From Rhyzopertha dominica (lineage: Eukaryota; Arthropoda; Insecta; Coleoptera; Bostrichidae), in contig QCXZ01000137.1 of NCBI GenBank assembly GCA_025024175.1, forward strand, positions 78,244,680 to 78,308,679: a DNA stretch of 64,000 nucleotides, written 5' to 3'. Made by a program: the position numbers and the translations under genes. The notes under the pieces are model-generated. The model was not told where the DNA came from and ran no database searches. It saw nothing but the letters and a program-made list of their open reading frames with translations. Positions 11,489 to 24,110 of the stretch are shown here, one piece after another (within the stretch, counting starts at the first letter, position 1; every line of letters starts with the position of its first letter).

Positions 11489-11866
11489 CAGGGTTTCTAT
11501 AAATGATTCGTGCAACGCAGGCGGCGTTGATTTTTTAATTTCTCGTGCCGCCTTTTGTAACTGCTGCCAAGCTACAATATGCACGGCGATAGCAAGCGGG
11601 GATAGTACCTACTGAAAGTTGCAGATCGATGTCGCCCCACAGCTCCGAAATGTGAGCTTTCTGCAACCTTAAAGTTAATTATCCCATAACACTAGAGAGT
11701 ATGTTGAAAATACACACTCCCAGGCGTTTTCTTATATTAAAATATATCAATATTTCAAAAATCGACAGATGACAAGTATACGTCACTTTCCTGAGAGGCG
11801 GCAAATTGATTTAATCGATAATTTCCATAAGCGCCCTGAATGCATGAATCATTTATAGAAACCCTG
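11489..11866. mobile_element. 378-bp MITE with 26-bp terminal inverted repeats
   Basis: The left end CAGGGTTTCTATAAATGATT... and right end are reverse complements over 26 bp with one mismatch, and both sides are flanked by TA (11487-11488, 11867-11868; in fact TATA on both sides). There is no coding capacity. It is a non-autonomous element, probably moved by a Tc1/mariner-type transposase. It sits at the 3' border of the non-LTR relic. Confidence 0.85.
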
Positions 11867-11868
11867 TA

Positions 11869-13300
11869 TAACTGTGATGCGAAGCAAGTTTAATTATTTC
11901 CAACCTTTTTCTTTCGTCACTCTTTTTTTTCCTCATTTTTTCTTTCGGTTGAATTGAGTTGCATGCTATGCTTTAGTACAATGTGTTTTAATTAATTAAT
12001 GTTTTAATTTTATGGCATTATTTTTTTGTTGAATGGAATATCTTTCATTATGCAATATCATTTCTGTTATTAAATTGCATATCGCATCCCGATGTATTTC
12101 AAGCTCTACCAATTTACTATAGATGCTTACAGAAATATGTAAGAGTGTACCAGCAGTGCATGGTCAATAATTTAATAAACTTAACGAGCCCTTCTGGAAA
12201 ATTGTATCAGTAAAGAAAGAAGTGAATGTGGTTCCTAGACCTCGATCAGTCAGATCACATTTCTAAAGATAAGGAGAATGAAAGTAAGAATGGAGCAATA
12301 ACAAACTTAATATGAAAGTTGCTTTCACTAACTTTAACTCGTTCGTTTAGGCTTGCGTACGTTTCTTAAGTAAAAATGCCTTAAGCCCAACTCTAATTAA
12401 AACATTTTATATCCAGCAATGTATCTATCGAATTTATACGCATTCGTGTGGTCGTTTACCCTTCATACATCCATTCAGACCCAGACAGGAGTCATCTCCA
12501 CTGCCATATTCGACAGATATTTGTGGCAAGCCTTTATATAGGAGGACGTGCGTTGTGCACGTATCAACGCCCCTTTGTTCGAGCAGCCCTGATTGACGTT
12601 TGAGTCGGGCCCCAATTTTTTCCGGGGTTATCGCACATACATCACTCCGGCTGCGCCCCACACATTACCTCACAAAACTAGTCGCCGTCTACCCTCGGCG
12701 GTGATTACCACAGTTTCATATCACTCGGTCTGCTGGCCTGCACCCTTTTCGTTTAGCATACAATATTGGCCGTTCCCACCGTCTAACTCTATTATGGCCC
12801 TGACGGTGTGAAGTGGCCCAGGAGTTGTCTCCACAAACCCCCGGGCCCACTGTGTTAATGGATATGCTTTTTTTGAATGCCTTATTAAAATTTCCGAGCA
12901 GCTGGAGATGAATGGCATGCAAATTGGACCTATTTGAATTCGGTCGTGATGTTTTCGAGCGCAATCACGTTTAAATGCAAGGGTCGCGGGGACAGGGCGA
13001 AATTGAAAAACGATTTCCTTTAAGGAAAAATGCTGCTTTCAAGGTTTACAATTTGACTTGGTGCAGACGTTGCTTCTTGGAAGTTCGGTTTGTTCAAGCA
13101 CTATACTCCGTAGCAGAAGTAGAGAGAGTAATAAATCATTATTTTGAACAGAAGACGAATTCAACATCATCATTAGCTGTGATAAAATTTAGATAATTAC
13201 CTATTTACTTACAATAGAAAAGCATTACCCTGATTCTTAAAACTGTACTCGAGAGGTGCGTGTCTAGGATTTGTATTTGCACAGAAATTCATGAACAGAC
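11869..13300. other. Non-coding; GC-richer island at ~12440-13190
   Basis: No gene or TE recognised. The part 12440-13190 is GC-richer and lacks TE marks, resembling the other islands. Frames on both strands there (12434-12661, 12716-12964, 12975-13196) are short, overlapping and without recognisable domains. Confidence 0.35.
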
Positions 13301-14930
13301 ACGTTTATCTAAACAAAAAAATGACTCAGCTTAGTGCTATTTTCAAAAATGAAAGAGGGCAGAATAAAGAAGCAGCTACGTTTTAATTTACAGCAAGTTT
13401 TGGACAACACTAGTGGATAGCTCGATAAACACCAAAAACGTAAGTGCCGAATGGATAGAAGCCTGTGCGTCCACAAGATACTACTTACAAAAAAACGCTA
13501 ACATCCTCCAAAATATACATTAGTATCAGCACACTCAAAGTAGACGCCGTAAGAGCAAAGTACACAAAAGTTATTGAGAGTAAGATGAAAAGCAATACCG
13601 GATAGGTATAATTCATGGATGGAAATAACAAAGCACATCAAGGAAGCAACTAAATTAACACTATGCCGAGCAAGATCACCCCTATCCCCGAACAGGAAAG
13701 CGGCGAATGGTATACTAGAAAGAATGATTAAAGCACNTACACAGATGCCAAAAAATACAGCTTCGAAGACACAAAACAGACTAGACTAAAGAAGAGACAG
13801 GCAGAAAGACACCACAAAGAAAAGAAATGCCAAGAATTTTTCAAAAAGATCCCCGAAATACCAACTAACAAACGCTTTACCTATACCTTCAACTATCTAA
13901 AGAAATACAGAAGAAATAATGCCACCAACTTCAGAGAATATGTACCTATAACGCATTGGCTAAAGAAGCTAGAAGAGGGAAACGTGGCACCTAAGTTACC
14001 CTAATTGTAGAAAACGAATACTAGCCCATTGGGAAACCACTCTCTGAAGAAAGGACGATATAATTAATTCATAACATGAAGTGTAAGAAAGCTCCAGACC
14101 TAGACAAGTTCAACAACGAATTTATAAAATATGAACAAAAAGCGTTGGAAGCAGCATGGTTAACCAACGAAATATCGGACGACTGGAATATTACCATTTC
14201 CCAAAATTAAAACACTGCATACAGTGAAAGTATTACGCTCCGTTCTTACCAGGAGAACAGAAAAGTACATGCCAGAAGTACCGCAGTATGATGCAACCTT
14301 TGAAAAAAAAAATTATTAACTGATGACCACACAAAAATGGACAGGATGCAGTAGAATATTGGTGATCGCCATAGATCTATAGCAAAGCTTTTGATACGAT
14401 AAATCATGAGATAGTACCACAAATCCCCAGGGACAAAGGAGTCCAGTACTTAATCAACATGATAATAAAAGCTACCTTGTATGAAAATGCTACAGTGCAG
14501 TGGTTCGGACAAACCACAAAACCGAAAAAAACAGAGGAGTAAAACAGGAATGTTTAATATCTTCATCACCATCGTACTAGAAGAAGCTCTCCGAAAACGG
14601 TAATCAACATTAAAAACTTTAACAAGCAGGATAATGACAACTGTTTAGAAAGACCTGAGAACATAGCGAAGACAAGTTTGTGTTATACGTGGAAAACAAC
14701 TATAGAAAGGATAATCCAGAAATCAGGGAAGAATGAAGAACAAGGGCTAAGTGTGACAGAAAGAAATAAATTAATTAACAAAGAATTCTTTAGGTTATAT
14801 GACATACCAGAAACCATCGACTCTAAAAAGGACCGATGCGCGATGATAGTCAACAACACCTAGAAAAAAAATCAAAGAATATGAATATGAAAACATGCAA
14901 ATCTATCTTCCAAGTGGCTACTGCTTTATT
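13301..14930 (+). pseudogene. Non-LTR reverse transcriptase relic (RTE/craniofin-like layout, clade uncertain)
   Basis: MKCKKAPDLDKFNNEFIKY (about 14075-14130) corresponds to the KAPGPDGI block at the start of an RT. Around 14390-14410 residues LIR/TINHEIV follow motif A, and RGVKQECLISSS (about 14535-14570) equals the GVKQGC block of motif B. The frame 14678-14863 forms the C-terminal end (NKLINKEFFRLYDIPETIDS). The last 300 bp are the same family as the minus-strand fragment at 34440-34870. An ordinary broken retrotransposon; the GVKQGC form separates it from the GVPQGS relics nearby. Confidence 0.65.
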
Positions 14931-16527
14931 TAGTTTATTATTTCTGTGTTCCTAGTGTTAAAGATCTAATGCTCTAGAATTATATTTGTTAACTACTACA
15001 TGTACACATGTAGAGACTTGACGTGTATTCAGAAACATAAAAATACCTGCTACCTGATTTTTTTATTTCAAACTGTAAAATATAGAATACATTTGTACTT
15101 TTTACTGGTTATTTTACACTTTACTGTTATTTAAGTACCAATAATTAACAAGGCCCTATTGAAACCCAAACATTGCATTATAGCGTATTTGTTTTATGAC
15201 TGCCGTAAAACAGCAAAGCCTGAATGATGTTTTGTAGAACAATGCCAGCATGCATTGTTGCTCGCGCCGCAATTTTTTGGTTTACTATGAATTTAAAACG
15301 GGTCCCCTGTTTTATAATTTTCCATTTTTACGCTAATAAATGCCATTATTTCCCTGCATTTTATAGATGCATTGATTGCGTTCGGAACGTAATGGTAGTT
15401 GCATGTCAAAAACATGCGCGGCGTAGGTATGCAGCTTTGATGTGAGATAATTAGTCGTGTTCATATCATCATATTTTCATTCCATCATCAAAGTCTGTCA
15501 ATGCTCCATGCATTTGATTAATGCGGAACGGCATGCAGACAGATTTGATTTTTATTATTAATACACCGCCCATATATTATCGGCCGCCGGAATGGGATTT
15601 TATGATTGTCAAAGCATTTCCGTGTCAAAGCCGGCAAACGCTCACATTGTTCTCGCTACGGGTTGATAGTTTATTCCGGCTTTCCCGTGTACTTGACAGG
15701 TATATTTAATTAGAGGGAAGGTGAAGGGTACACAGTTAGTACCTGAAACATATGCTAGCCTTTCTCCTAAGGGTGAAGTAAAAACGAGAAATGATAGGTG
15801 TAAGTCTTTCAAGTTTTGCTGAAATCCGTGACAAGAAGGTCATACCATGCTACTTAAACCAAAGTAGTGGTTTTCTGGTCTGAAAGCTGCAAGCGACTAA
15901 GTCTTTTAACAATGCATCCGCTTTACTTCCTTACCTAATAGCTTTGAAACGTTCAATGCGACATTCCCAATAAGGTCTGAACTGCAAAACCTAAGAATTC
16001 GTGCTTGCCATGCCACAATGCATTCCCTTGAAATTTAACCTGTTGTGGGCACGGCAGTCAGCTATATCTAGGTCCAGAACATCCATTTGTGAGATAATAT
16101 AATTTTAAAAGGCATCCAAGACATCCAAAATGTTCTTTTGTTCATACAAAATGTTATGTTACAAAAGTAAAGCAAATCTTCTAATAAGTAAATAAACCAA
16201 ACATTCTGGGTTAAAATACAATAATCTTTGAACTTAAAAAAACAGAACCATTTTATAAAATTTGGCTTCATCACTAACAGATGTAATTGAAGAAGTAGTG
16301 ATCTTCGCTGGCTGCATTCATAGTGCATCCACAAAACTGCATTCTTAAAACCTAGTCTTCTGCGTTCAGTTCTTGCAGGATCTGTATGTATGTACTGTTA
16401 CCAGCAACTAGATTCCGTTTCCTCTTTGTTATTATTTTAATTTATTTAGAATTATCTATTCTATAAGTTAACATAAACCCTGTATATAATGAGAACGTGT
16501 AACGTCGCTTCGCACAATGGTTAGAAG
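14931..16527. other. Non-coding; GC-richer island at ~15180-15720
   Basis: No gene recognised. Bases 15180-15720 form a TE-free, GC-richer patch with TTTATGAC, TTTATAGATG and similar AT-rich cores within GC-rich context. The remainder is ordinary AT-rich spacer. Confidence 0.35.
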
Positions 16528-17890
16528 CATGGGCGTACCCAGCTTTTGGTCTAGGGAGGGGCAAAGCAGGAACGTCCTGTAGAATATAATTCAACATAAA
16601 TAGAAATAATAAATGTTTATAAGATATAGGTGCTTGAGTAATTAATGAAATATTTATTCCTCTTAATAATCTTCGCGGATTTTCTACAAGGAGACTTAAA
16701 ACATCTTCTTTGAAATAAAGACTTAAATTATTTATATGTTTTCTATGTACGCTGACCATACAAAGCCCCTTTATTACTAATTCCGTTATTGATGAACTCA
16801 GTTAGGTGAGGCGCATTCAGTTGCATCGCTCTCACATTTAACAAAAGATGATTTGATACATTTTATTTCCAAGAATAAAGATCCGTGATCCACATAATGT
16901 ATAATGATATCATACGAAGTACCAAAGGAACATAAATTACACCTTAACATATCAAAGACTAATGCATTAACCGATGCACTTTTAGTGCAGTTTCAACTTC
17001 TCACACCAGAAGCTTTAGAAATTAGCTGGAAGTTCATATGTATAGCTGCTAAAGATACAATTGTAGTAATTTTTACTCCTCAGGGAAAGAGACTCGATGG
17101 ATAACTAACATTATTAAAACTCAGAATGGCAAATGTCATGCCGTGTCATGCATGTGTCAAGCCAACATTCTTAGATCGCCAGTGCATTGCTCTCAAAGAT
17201 TAACCGACTACTTAATATTTTAACCAAATTAAGCTTCATTTAAATAAACCGAAATATATTTAATTGCATTTTTAACAACACACCGCGTTTTACGTCGTGC
17301 TGATAATGCTTTTACAGGATTCCTAAAACTTATATTAAATAAATTGACTTTCGGAGGGATTTTTAGTTTTTTTTTGTAATAATTGTTGAAATGTAATTTG
17401 GTACAAAAGTTAGAGTTATCACCGAATATATGACAGATTCTGATGTGATTCCATATAGCAGTAGTTAGTTGAACAATCTTTGTAGGAAAAGGTAGAAGAG
17501 CTGAATTAAGCAGANATCGTGTTATGACTCATCCTGACCAAGATAGTCTTTTAAAGCTATATCCGCCTTAAGACAACGATTGGTAACAACAAGAATGTTG
17601 CAATTACAGCTTCAAAACGCACATGGCATCGATTAAGCTTGGAAACCATTTGACAACGACTTATTAGAGGTCATTTGCAAGGGTCAAATGTGAGTTCTGG
17701 ATGAAAATTGCTACTTACACTTGACTATAAATTTTACTGTATTTACAATTTTGTAAATAAGACAATTTTTAGGTGTATACACATAATTAACCAGTTAAAT
17801 GCATGGGAAATTGGAAGGGTCCAGAGTTGGCAACCCAGGCCCAGGGGGGGGGGCAGCTGTCTCCCTTGCCCCCCCTTCGGTACGCCCATG
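16528..17890. mobile_element. Possible non-autonomous hAT-like element
   Basis: The left end CATGGGCGTACC at 16528 and right end GGTACGCCCATG ending 17890 are exact reverse complements over 12 bp. The flanking eight bases (GTTAGAAG and GCTAGATG) match at six positions, consistent with a decayed 8-bp hAT-type target duplication. GGGCGTA near the tip followed by G-rich sequence is common among hAT ends. The 1.36-kb interior has no recognisable transposase. Small random inverted repeats cannot be fully excluded. Confidence 0.5.
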
Positions 17891-18689
17891 GCTAGATGGT
17901 TTGTCAAAAATCTATGTACTTTTACTACCTATATTTCTGTTGCAAATACTTCTACGCCTTCTGTCTCCACAGCATTTGTTTCATAGTGCCCATAACTGTT
18001 CTTATCTGCAATAGACGTCCATACACGTACACAGCCATAAAGATTTAAGGCAATAACTCCTAAGTGAATTGTAATACTTTTGTTGTACCAACAATTGAAG
18101 TCATATTTCATCTCGAGGAAACTTATCGCCCTAGCGAGCGTTGCATTTTCAAATTTTCTGCCACATAAACCGCATTAAGATTTAGATACGCGTACGCGTC
18201 TAAAGCGGAACGAGGAGGACGTTAAATTATGGAGTGTAAAAATAAGCGATATGTGGCTGATCCTTTTATTGCCTTTCAGGCTGTAAATTACGCCGCTGAA
18301 ACAGCCGCGACGTGAAAGCGCTGAAACGTCTTCAGGAGCGGGGCGTAACGCAGTCGAGTCGACGCTATCACGACGGAGCCGTCCACGTAAAAAGTCGAGA
18401 TTCCCACAGTCGTACACTTTCTCGGGGATTTACTGCTTGCTTTTCTACGTCATATTTCCGTGTGAAGGAAACGCTAGAATAGTTCGAATCGCTTTAAGCT
18501 AATTATAATTTCCTATAAAATCTAAAATAATTTATACTTTAAAGGTTAAAACTGTGAATAGACGATATTACGGCGATCTTTACCATTTGTCGATTCATGT
18601 TTTAGAGCTCATGTCCCAGTTATGAATTGGCTGACAGAATTCTAGAACCAACCGTTAACGAAACACATAAACAAACATCAGTAATTTCG
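17891..18689. other. Non-coding; GC-richer island at ~18120-18480
   Basis: No gene recognised. Around 18175-18420 the DNA is GC-rich with CGCGTACGCG and several CpGs, and no TE feature was seen. Confidence 0.35.
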
Positions 18690-19670
18690 ACTAATGTTTA
18701 GCTTCTCGACTGGTTAACATCTCCAATTCTGTTCAAGTATCTACGAAGGAACTGAAAAATATGAAGGGAAAACTTCGTCAGTTAAGAAACAGATCCGAAC
18801 CATCAGCAGAATTGTTACAATTTTTCTTATTGGAAGATCTTCGGCAAGCTATTTGTGCTCTGTAAAGCCCGCTAAGATGCTGGTTTTGGTGGTATTTACC
18901 CAAAATTCTAAAAAAAAAACTAGGGCCGAATGCTTTAAAATGGTTGTTACTGTTCTATAATAATAGTTTAAATTCATGTACTCTTCCAAGTTTGTTTCGG
19001 AGAACAAAGGTGATTGCTTTCTTGGAGCCTGGGAAACCTCCAAATGAAACAGGGAGTTACCGACCCAGTACCATCTTGAGTGTCTGCTACACTAGAGAAA
19101 TTATTCTACCAGAGTATAGGACTTATTATTGAAGAACAAGTAGGTTTTAGGGGAACAGAAGTTGCTGTGGCCAAGTATATGCTGAAGTTGGTTTACGAAA
19201 CGATTGAAAAGTGGAGTAGTGTTCATAGACTCATCGGCGGCCTAAAATACTGTGTGAAAAGAATGATCTTCAAACTATTTAATACTCTGAAATGTGAAAT
19301 AATTGTGAAGCTTATTGAAAGAATGCTGTCCCAACGTCAGTTCAGAGTGTTTCTAACTCAATCAAGAAACTTTCAAGAGACTTCGAGATTATGAACTGCT
19401 ATTTCAAAGCCTGGTGCTTGTGCCCTAATCCGTTGAATACGGAAGAAACTTGTTTTCATCTCGACAATCATCAAAAACGAAACAACTTCAAGTTATATTA
19501 AATAACATAATTTTCAAACGTAACTTCTCGCCAAAATACTTAGTGTGACCCTAGATACATCTCTAACGTATAAGGAGCATCCAGAAAATATCAGTAAAAA
19601 ATACAGACTGGAAATAACATCCTGCGTAAGCTTGCTGGTACTAGTTGGTGTGCAAATACAAAAGTCGTTG
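18690..19670 (+). pseudogene. Jockey-like non-LTR retrotransposon ORF2 relic
   Basis: The linker LPSLFRRTKVIAFLEPGKPP at about 18978-19040 followed by SYRPSTILSVCY matches the segment entering the RT domain (KxAKVIAxLKPGKxPxxxxSYRPISLLS) of jockey-type elements. Then GFRGTEVAVAKYML-like residues, and RMLSQRQFRVFL (about 19320-19355). The 19440-19660 part matches 8100-8290 (YLGVTLDTSL region). The 18690-19270 part is nearly the same as the minus strand of 35040-35600. The palm is internally deleted: no FADD block is present. Confidence 0.7.
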
Positions 19671-19849
19671 TACCCCTTCAAAGTGTGACAGAAAGATTTT
19701 GTGGTTTCTGCAATAGCATATTATAGCAGATTTTTTTATTACTTGAAAACCATTTTTAATAATAAGATAAGAAATATGTATTTATTTTAAGTGTTGAGAA
19801 TAAAACAATATTAAGTTCAATAAATGAAAAAATAAAATTAACAAACTAT

Positions 19850-20220
19850 CTCAATACGTGTTCAAAACATTCGCCATTCCAGCAACTGCAGCTATTCTTT
19901 CCCATAATTCCTCCTGAGTTTCTACAGGTGTACGATATACTTTTTCTTTTAAAGAGCTTCATAGAAAAAAGTCCAATGATGTAAGATCAGAAGATTTTGA
20001 GGGACAAAGTATGGGTGTATTTGCTTCCAGGGTAGTTTTCGTCCTAATTAAGTTATGTCGCAATCGTGGAAAAGTATCTTTGAAAGGTTGTCGCATTTCT
20101 GGATATCGTTCGTAAAAGTTACTTGCTGCTCCGATTTTTTTAATTAAAAAAATGAACTTCAAAATTTGGCAACTACAAGTAAACAATTGTCGCTTACCAA
20201 TCGTCCAAAGCACACTAACA
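19850..20220 (-). pseudogene. Internally deleted DD41D transposase fragment
   Basis: Read on the minus strand, NFYERYPEMRQPFKDTFPRL resembles the N-terminal HTH region of the DUF4817-type transposases, and about 15-25 residues later the frame goes directly to SSDLTSLDFFL and SLKEKVYRTPVETQEELWERI, the region of the last catalytic Asp and the C-terminal helices. The whole central domain with the first two Asp residues is missing. A frame stop replaces the Trp after FFL. Clear terminal repeats were not found. Confidence 0.6.
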
Positions 20221-21625
20221 AAACGTGCATAAGATAAAAATGAATAAAATAAATTCGTATAGCTGTTTCAGTTTTAGATTTGTTTGCAGAGGCGACATGT
20301 GTCGGTTATGGAGAAATATAAAATCCTCTATTTCACAAAAGGTAGAATGCATAAACTTTAATTACCCCCGCCGAACAGTCACATCTGCCCGCAACGTCGC
20401 GTTGTTACTCCAGCATTCCGTCAAAATGCTTCAACGCGGAACCAAAAGGCACAAAGCCCGCATAAAGCTGCAGCTTTACGACGGAGCGCATCCATGATTC
20501 AACAGATTTATGTCCTCCTCCCTGTAAACATCTACAAAATGTTTCGGAGGCTAAAGTGTGTTTAGACGCAGATGTGAAAAATTGTGTGTGCTGCGTAATT
20601 TACAGCGGATAATTTTTGAACGTGCGGGGTGGCTCCTGAAGAGTTATGAGGCGCACATGAACGCTAATGGGACGAAGTCACGTGAGTTGTCTGCCAAAAT
20701 ACGACCAGCTCTTTATCTAGCCCCGTGTTTGCGTTCTACAGCTGTTGGCGTGTCATTTAGTTTTATTAAAAATGTTTGTCGGCTTGTCTCGGTTTTATTT
20801 TAAATGAGCCGCGATGCTTGGAGTGGGCGCGGCCCTGAATCGAGCCAATTCGTTTGACAGGCCATTAAAATAATACCAGAGCGCTATGAATTTTTGTGGT
20901 TTTCTGAAATTTGTGTGTCAGTAGTTATTATTTTGTTTACGCCAGTGGAAATGGAGTGCCGTGATATATATAGCATTAATTCTCACAGTCAGCGTCTCTG
21001 CTATTTTTACCATTACGTATTACGTAGATTTTCGATCCGTTTTCTAACTTATGATTAACGAAGAAGAAGAAGAAGAACAAGAAATTTGTTTTGGATACCT
21101 ATGGTGTTGATATGTCTTTCGAAGAACAGGTAAGGTAGTGCTCTGCTGACAACACCAAATATGTACATACAGTGATTTAGACGACAAGTCAAGCACTAAA
21201 CCGAAACTCTGTTTATTGGCTTTCCTGTCAAGTCATGTAATTGCCACTAATTACTGCACGGGCAATTTAACACATTTCATAAACTGAATAAAGTATTTTT
21301 CTGCAATTACTTAATACTTACCTAAATATTTTTTGTTTATGGACATAAGAGGTACGTTAATAGTTTGTGCTGTTGGATCTACAAAATTTGAAACTTGCTC
21401 GACATTTTTGAGCCCTTTTTATAAAGCTTCTCGTATGTAACAAAAGTCATACATAAACCCACACTACACAATATTTGATTGACTAATGTTAGAAACATGT
21501 ACTTGTTTAATTCAAAAACAACAGAATATTTCTTATTGTTGGCGTGTGCTAATACACCAATCTCAGGTATTCTACCATATAACNTTTATATGCTGTTCAA
21601 AAGACTATTCGTCAAATATATAATA
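20221..21625. other. Non-coding; GC-richer island at ~20340-20860
   Basis: No gene recognised. Bases 20340-20860 form a GC-richer, TE-free patch. A (GAA)n microsatellite lies at about 21060-21080. The rest is AT-rich spacer. Confidence 0.35.
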
Positions 21626-22956
21626 CGAGGCATGTTTTTTAAGTAAGTACCGTTTTGGAATTAAAAAAAGACGTGCAAAGATATCGCAATAATTTTATCT
21701 TACATGAAAGCCTGTACCTTAATCTACTTTTCTACATAATTTCCGTGCATATTGAGGCACTTGTCATAACGTGGCACCAGTTTTTGAATACCCTCCTCAT
21801 AAGATTTTGCCGCCTTACTTGTTAACCACTGTATCACAAATGTTTCGACTTCGTTATCGTCTTGAAGACGCTGACCACCCAGGTGTTTCTTCAAGTGCAG
21901 GAACAAATGGTAGTCGCTGGGCGCCAGATCAGGGCTGTATGGAGGATGATCTAGAGTTTCCCATTTAAAAGATTTGATGAGATCTTTGGTCCGATTAGCC
22001 ACATGTGGACGGGCATTGTCATGCAGCAAAACGATACCCTTACTCAACTTGCCACGTCTTTTGTTCTGGATTGCACGACGCAGATTGTTCAATGTCTTAC
22101 AATAAGACGCTGGATTGATTGTCTCATTACGAGGCAGAAACTCCACTAGCAATGCTCCTTTTCTGTCCCAAAAAACTGTGCACATGATTCTCCGGGCAGA
22201 AATTGTTTGCTTAAACTTCACTTTTTTGGGTGATGATGAATGTCGCTATTCCATGGACTGTTGTTTCGATTCTGGTATGACGTAGGCCACCCATGTTTCG
22301 TCACCAGTAACCATTTGGTCTAAAAAATCTTCACCTTCATTGTGGTACCGCTCAAGGAAAGTCAATGCACTGCCTAAACGTTGGGTTTTGTGCAAATCCA
22401 TCAATATTTTCGGAACCCAACGTGAACACAATTTCCGGTAATTCAAGTTCTCGGTCACAATGCGATACAAAACACTACGAGAATATTGAGGAAAGCAGTC
22501 GCACAATGATGAAATTGTAAAGCGTCTGTTTTCTCTCACCTTTTCGTTCACTTTCTGCACCAAATCTTCATTAACGACCGAAGGACGCCCACTCCGTTCT
22601 TCATCATGCACATTTGTGCGGCCATCTTTAAATGGTCTCACCCATTTCCTTACCATTCCATCACTCATAATGTTTTGTCCGTAAACTTCACAGATCTCAC
22701 AATGAATATCGATCGGTTTTACGCCTTTAGCACTAAGAAATCGTATAACAGCCCGTACTTCACAATCGGCGGGACTCACGATTGCCGGAGGCATCTTAAA
22801 CACTCAGTAAACAACGTATACAATGAAGAATCAAACTGTAATGGCGTCAGTGCGTAGACAAGAGATGTAGGTAACCAGCGCGCATGCGCGGAACGCCGAC
22901 CGTAGCGCTGCGGCGGCGAAATCGCAAAACGGTACTTACTTAAAAAACATGCCTCG
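21626..22956 (-). mobile_element. Near-intact mariner transposon (DD34D)
   Basis: Perfect 32-bp terminal inverted repeats (CGAGGCATGTTTTTTAAGTA... at 21626-21657, exact reverse complement at 22925-22956), flanked by TA at 21624-21625 and 22957-22958. Length 1331 bp is typical for mariner. The transposase gene on the minus strand fills the interior and has a single lesion. Perfect ends indicate a comparatively recent insertion. Confidence 0.95.
21724..22803 (-). pseudogene. Mariner transposase with one in-frame stop
   Basis: Reading frame of 359 codons from ATG 22803 to the stop at 21724, interrupted only by TAG at 22246-22248, where mariner transposases have Trp (context SKQQSME-stop-RHSSSPKK). 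An N-terminal paired HTH region covers about residues 1-115. Catalytic Asp residues are in VTGDETWV (about residue 168), LLHDNARPH (about 262) and APSDYHLF (about 297): 93 and 34 residues in between, the DD34D signature. WVPK and YSPDLAPSD, hallmark mariner motifs, are present. The enzyme would cut and paste the element at TA sites; the stop should inactivate this copy unless it is a polymorphism or sequencing error. Confidence 0.9.
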
Positions 22957-22958
22957 TA

Positions 22959-23339
22959 TAAAGCCACGTACTTTTATCAAGCAAGTGAGTAGCTTTGCTC
23001 TTAATCAGCTATAAACAAAACGTGTTTTACTATTTTCCTTACTGCTAAGGTGTCAAATATCAAGTTCATTTAATAAATGCAATAAGACAACTGATTTTGT
23101 GAAATTATTATACTTAATTTTGGTGCTAGATAGTGTAGGTTTTGCTCTAATAAACCTCCATCTCTTTATAATTAATTTAACTGTAATTATACCAATCATC
23201 CCGTGGATACTAGGTTTGTAAAGTTATTGTAAAGCCAAGTAATGTTTATGAAGGTTGTATTCATGTTATGATTGACATATTTCCAATCTGATATTATCCA
23301 CTATATATCCTGAAATGTCCCACTCTCGAGTAATCCTGT
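22959..23339. other. AT-rich spacer
   Basis: No coding or repeat structure seen. Confidence 0.4.
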
Positions 23340-24110
23340 CTTCAAGTTTAAAAGCACATAACAAGTTACAAACCAATTTCATTGTTGCCTAGTTTTGCCA
23401 AGTTGTTTGAATATGTTGTGTGTTTCTTAAGCGCCAGTATCTACAATCAGATAAGTACAAAGTCCTTAAGAGACAGTCAACCGTTTCGAACTTATATGAA
23501 TATGTACTCTTGTACAGTTAAACCGAAAGCTATTCCTTATGCATGGAAGCTATATAATTCGGATATATTTAGTGCTAGTAGTGGAGTTGCTCAGGGTTCA
23601 AACCTGAGCCATTTCTTAGATGTGTTGCATACGTGTTATTGTACAGCTACAAATCACTTGAACAAATAACTGTTTCCATAAGATCTAAACCAATCAATAC
23701 TTATAATATTCATTTGGGTGTCACACTGGAATCTTCTTTAATATTTGTATCTAACATCACTCATTTAATCAGTGCTTAAAGTTTTACGTTCATAATGTAG
23801 GCGAAAATACTCGAGAATTTAGCAGTGCAGATCGCATCGTGACGTTATTTTATGCTTTGGTAATGTTCAGATTGGAATATTATATACCATTAGCGGCGAC
23901 TGCCATCCCTGGGCCCCAGTTTTTCGACCTGACAATACATACATTGGCAGCAACATATCTAGAACGGGTTGTTGCACATACTTCAATGAAGGCTTCTAGA
24001 AAGGCGGATGATACAGTTACTAGTAACCAGCAATTTAGATACATACTCGTAAATGCTACCTATAGTTATGATTATTGTAAAGAACTAAACTAGAAATCAT
24101 TTAAGTATTA
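23340..24110 (+). pseudogene. Jockey-like non-LTR relic, very degraded
   Basis: Residues SSGVAQGSNLSHF (about 23580-23620) correspond to RT motif B (SGVPQGSxLGPL), and IHLGVTLESSLIFVSNITHL (about 23710-23770) to the YLGVTLD region after the palm. Later, ALVMFRLEYYIPL resembles the LxxSxLEYxxxxW C-terminal block. The order agrees with a jockey-like ORF2, with the palm catalytic block deleted between motif B and LGVTL. Confidence 0.55.
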
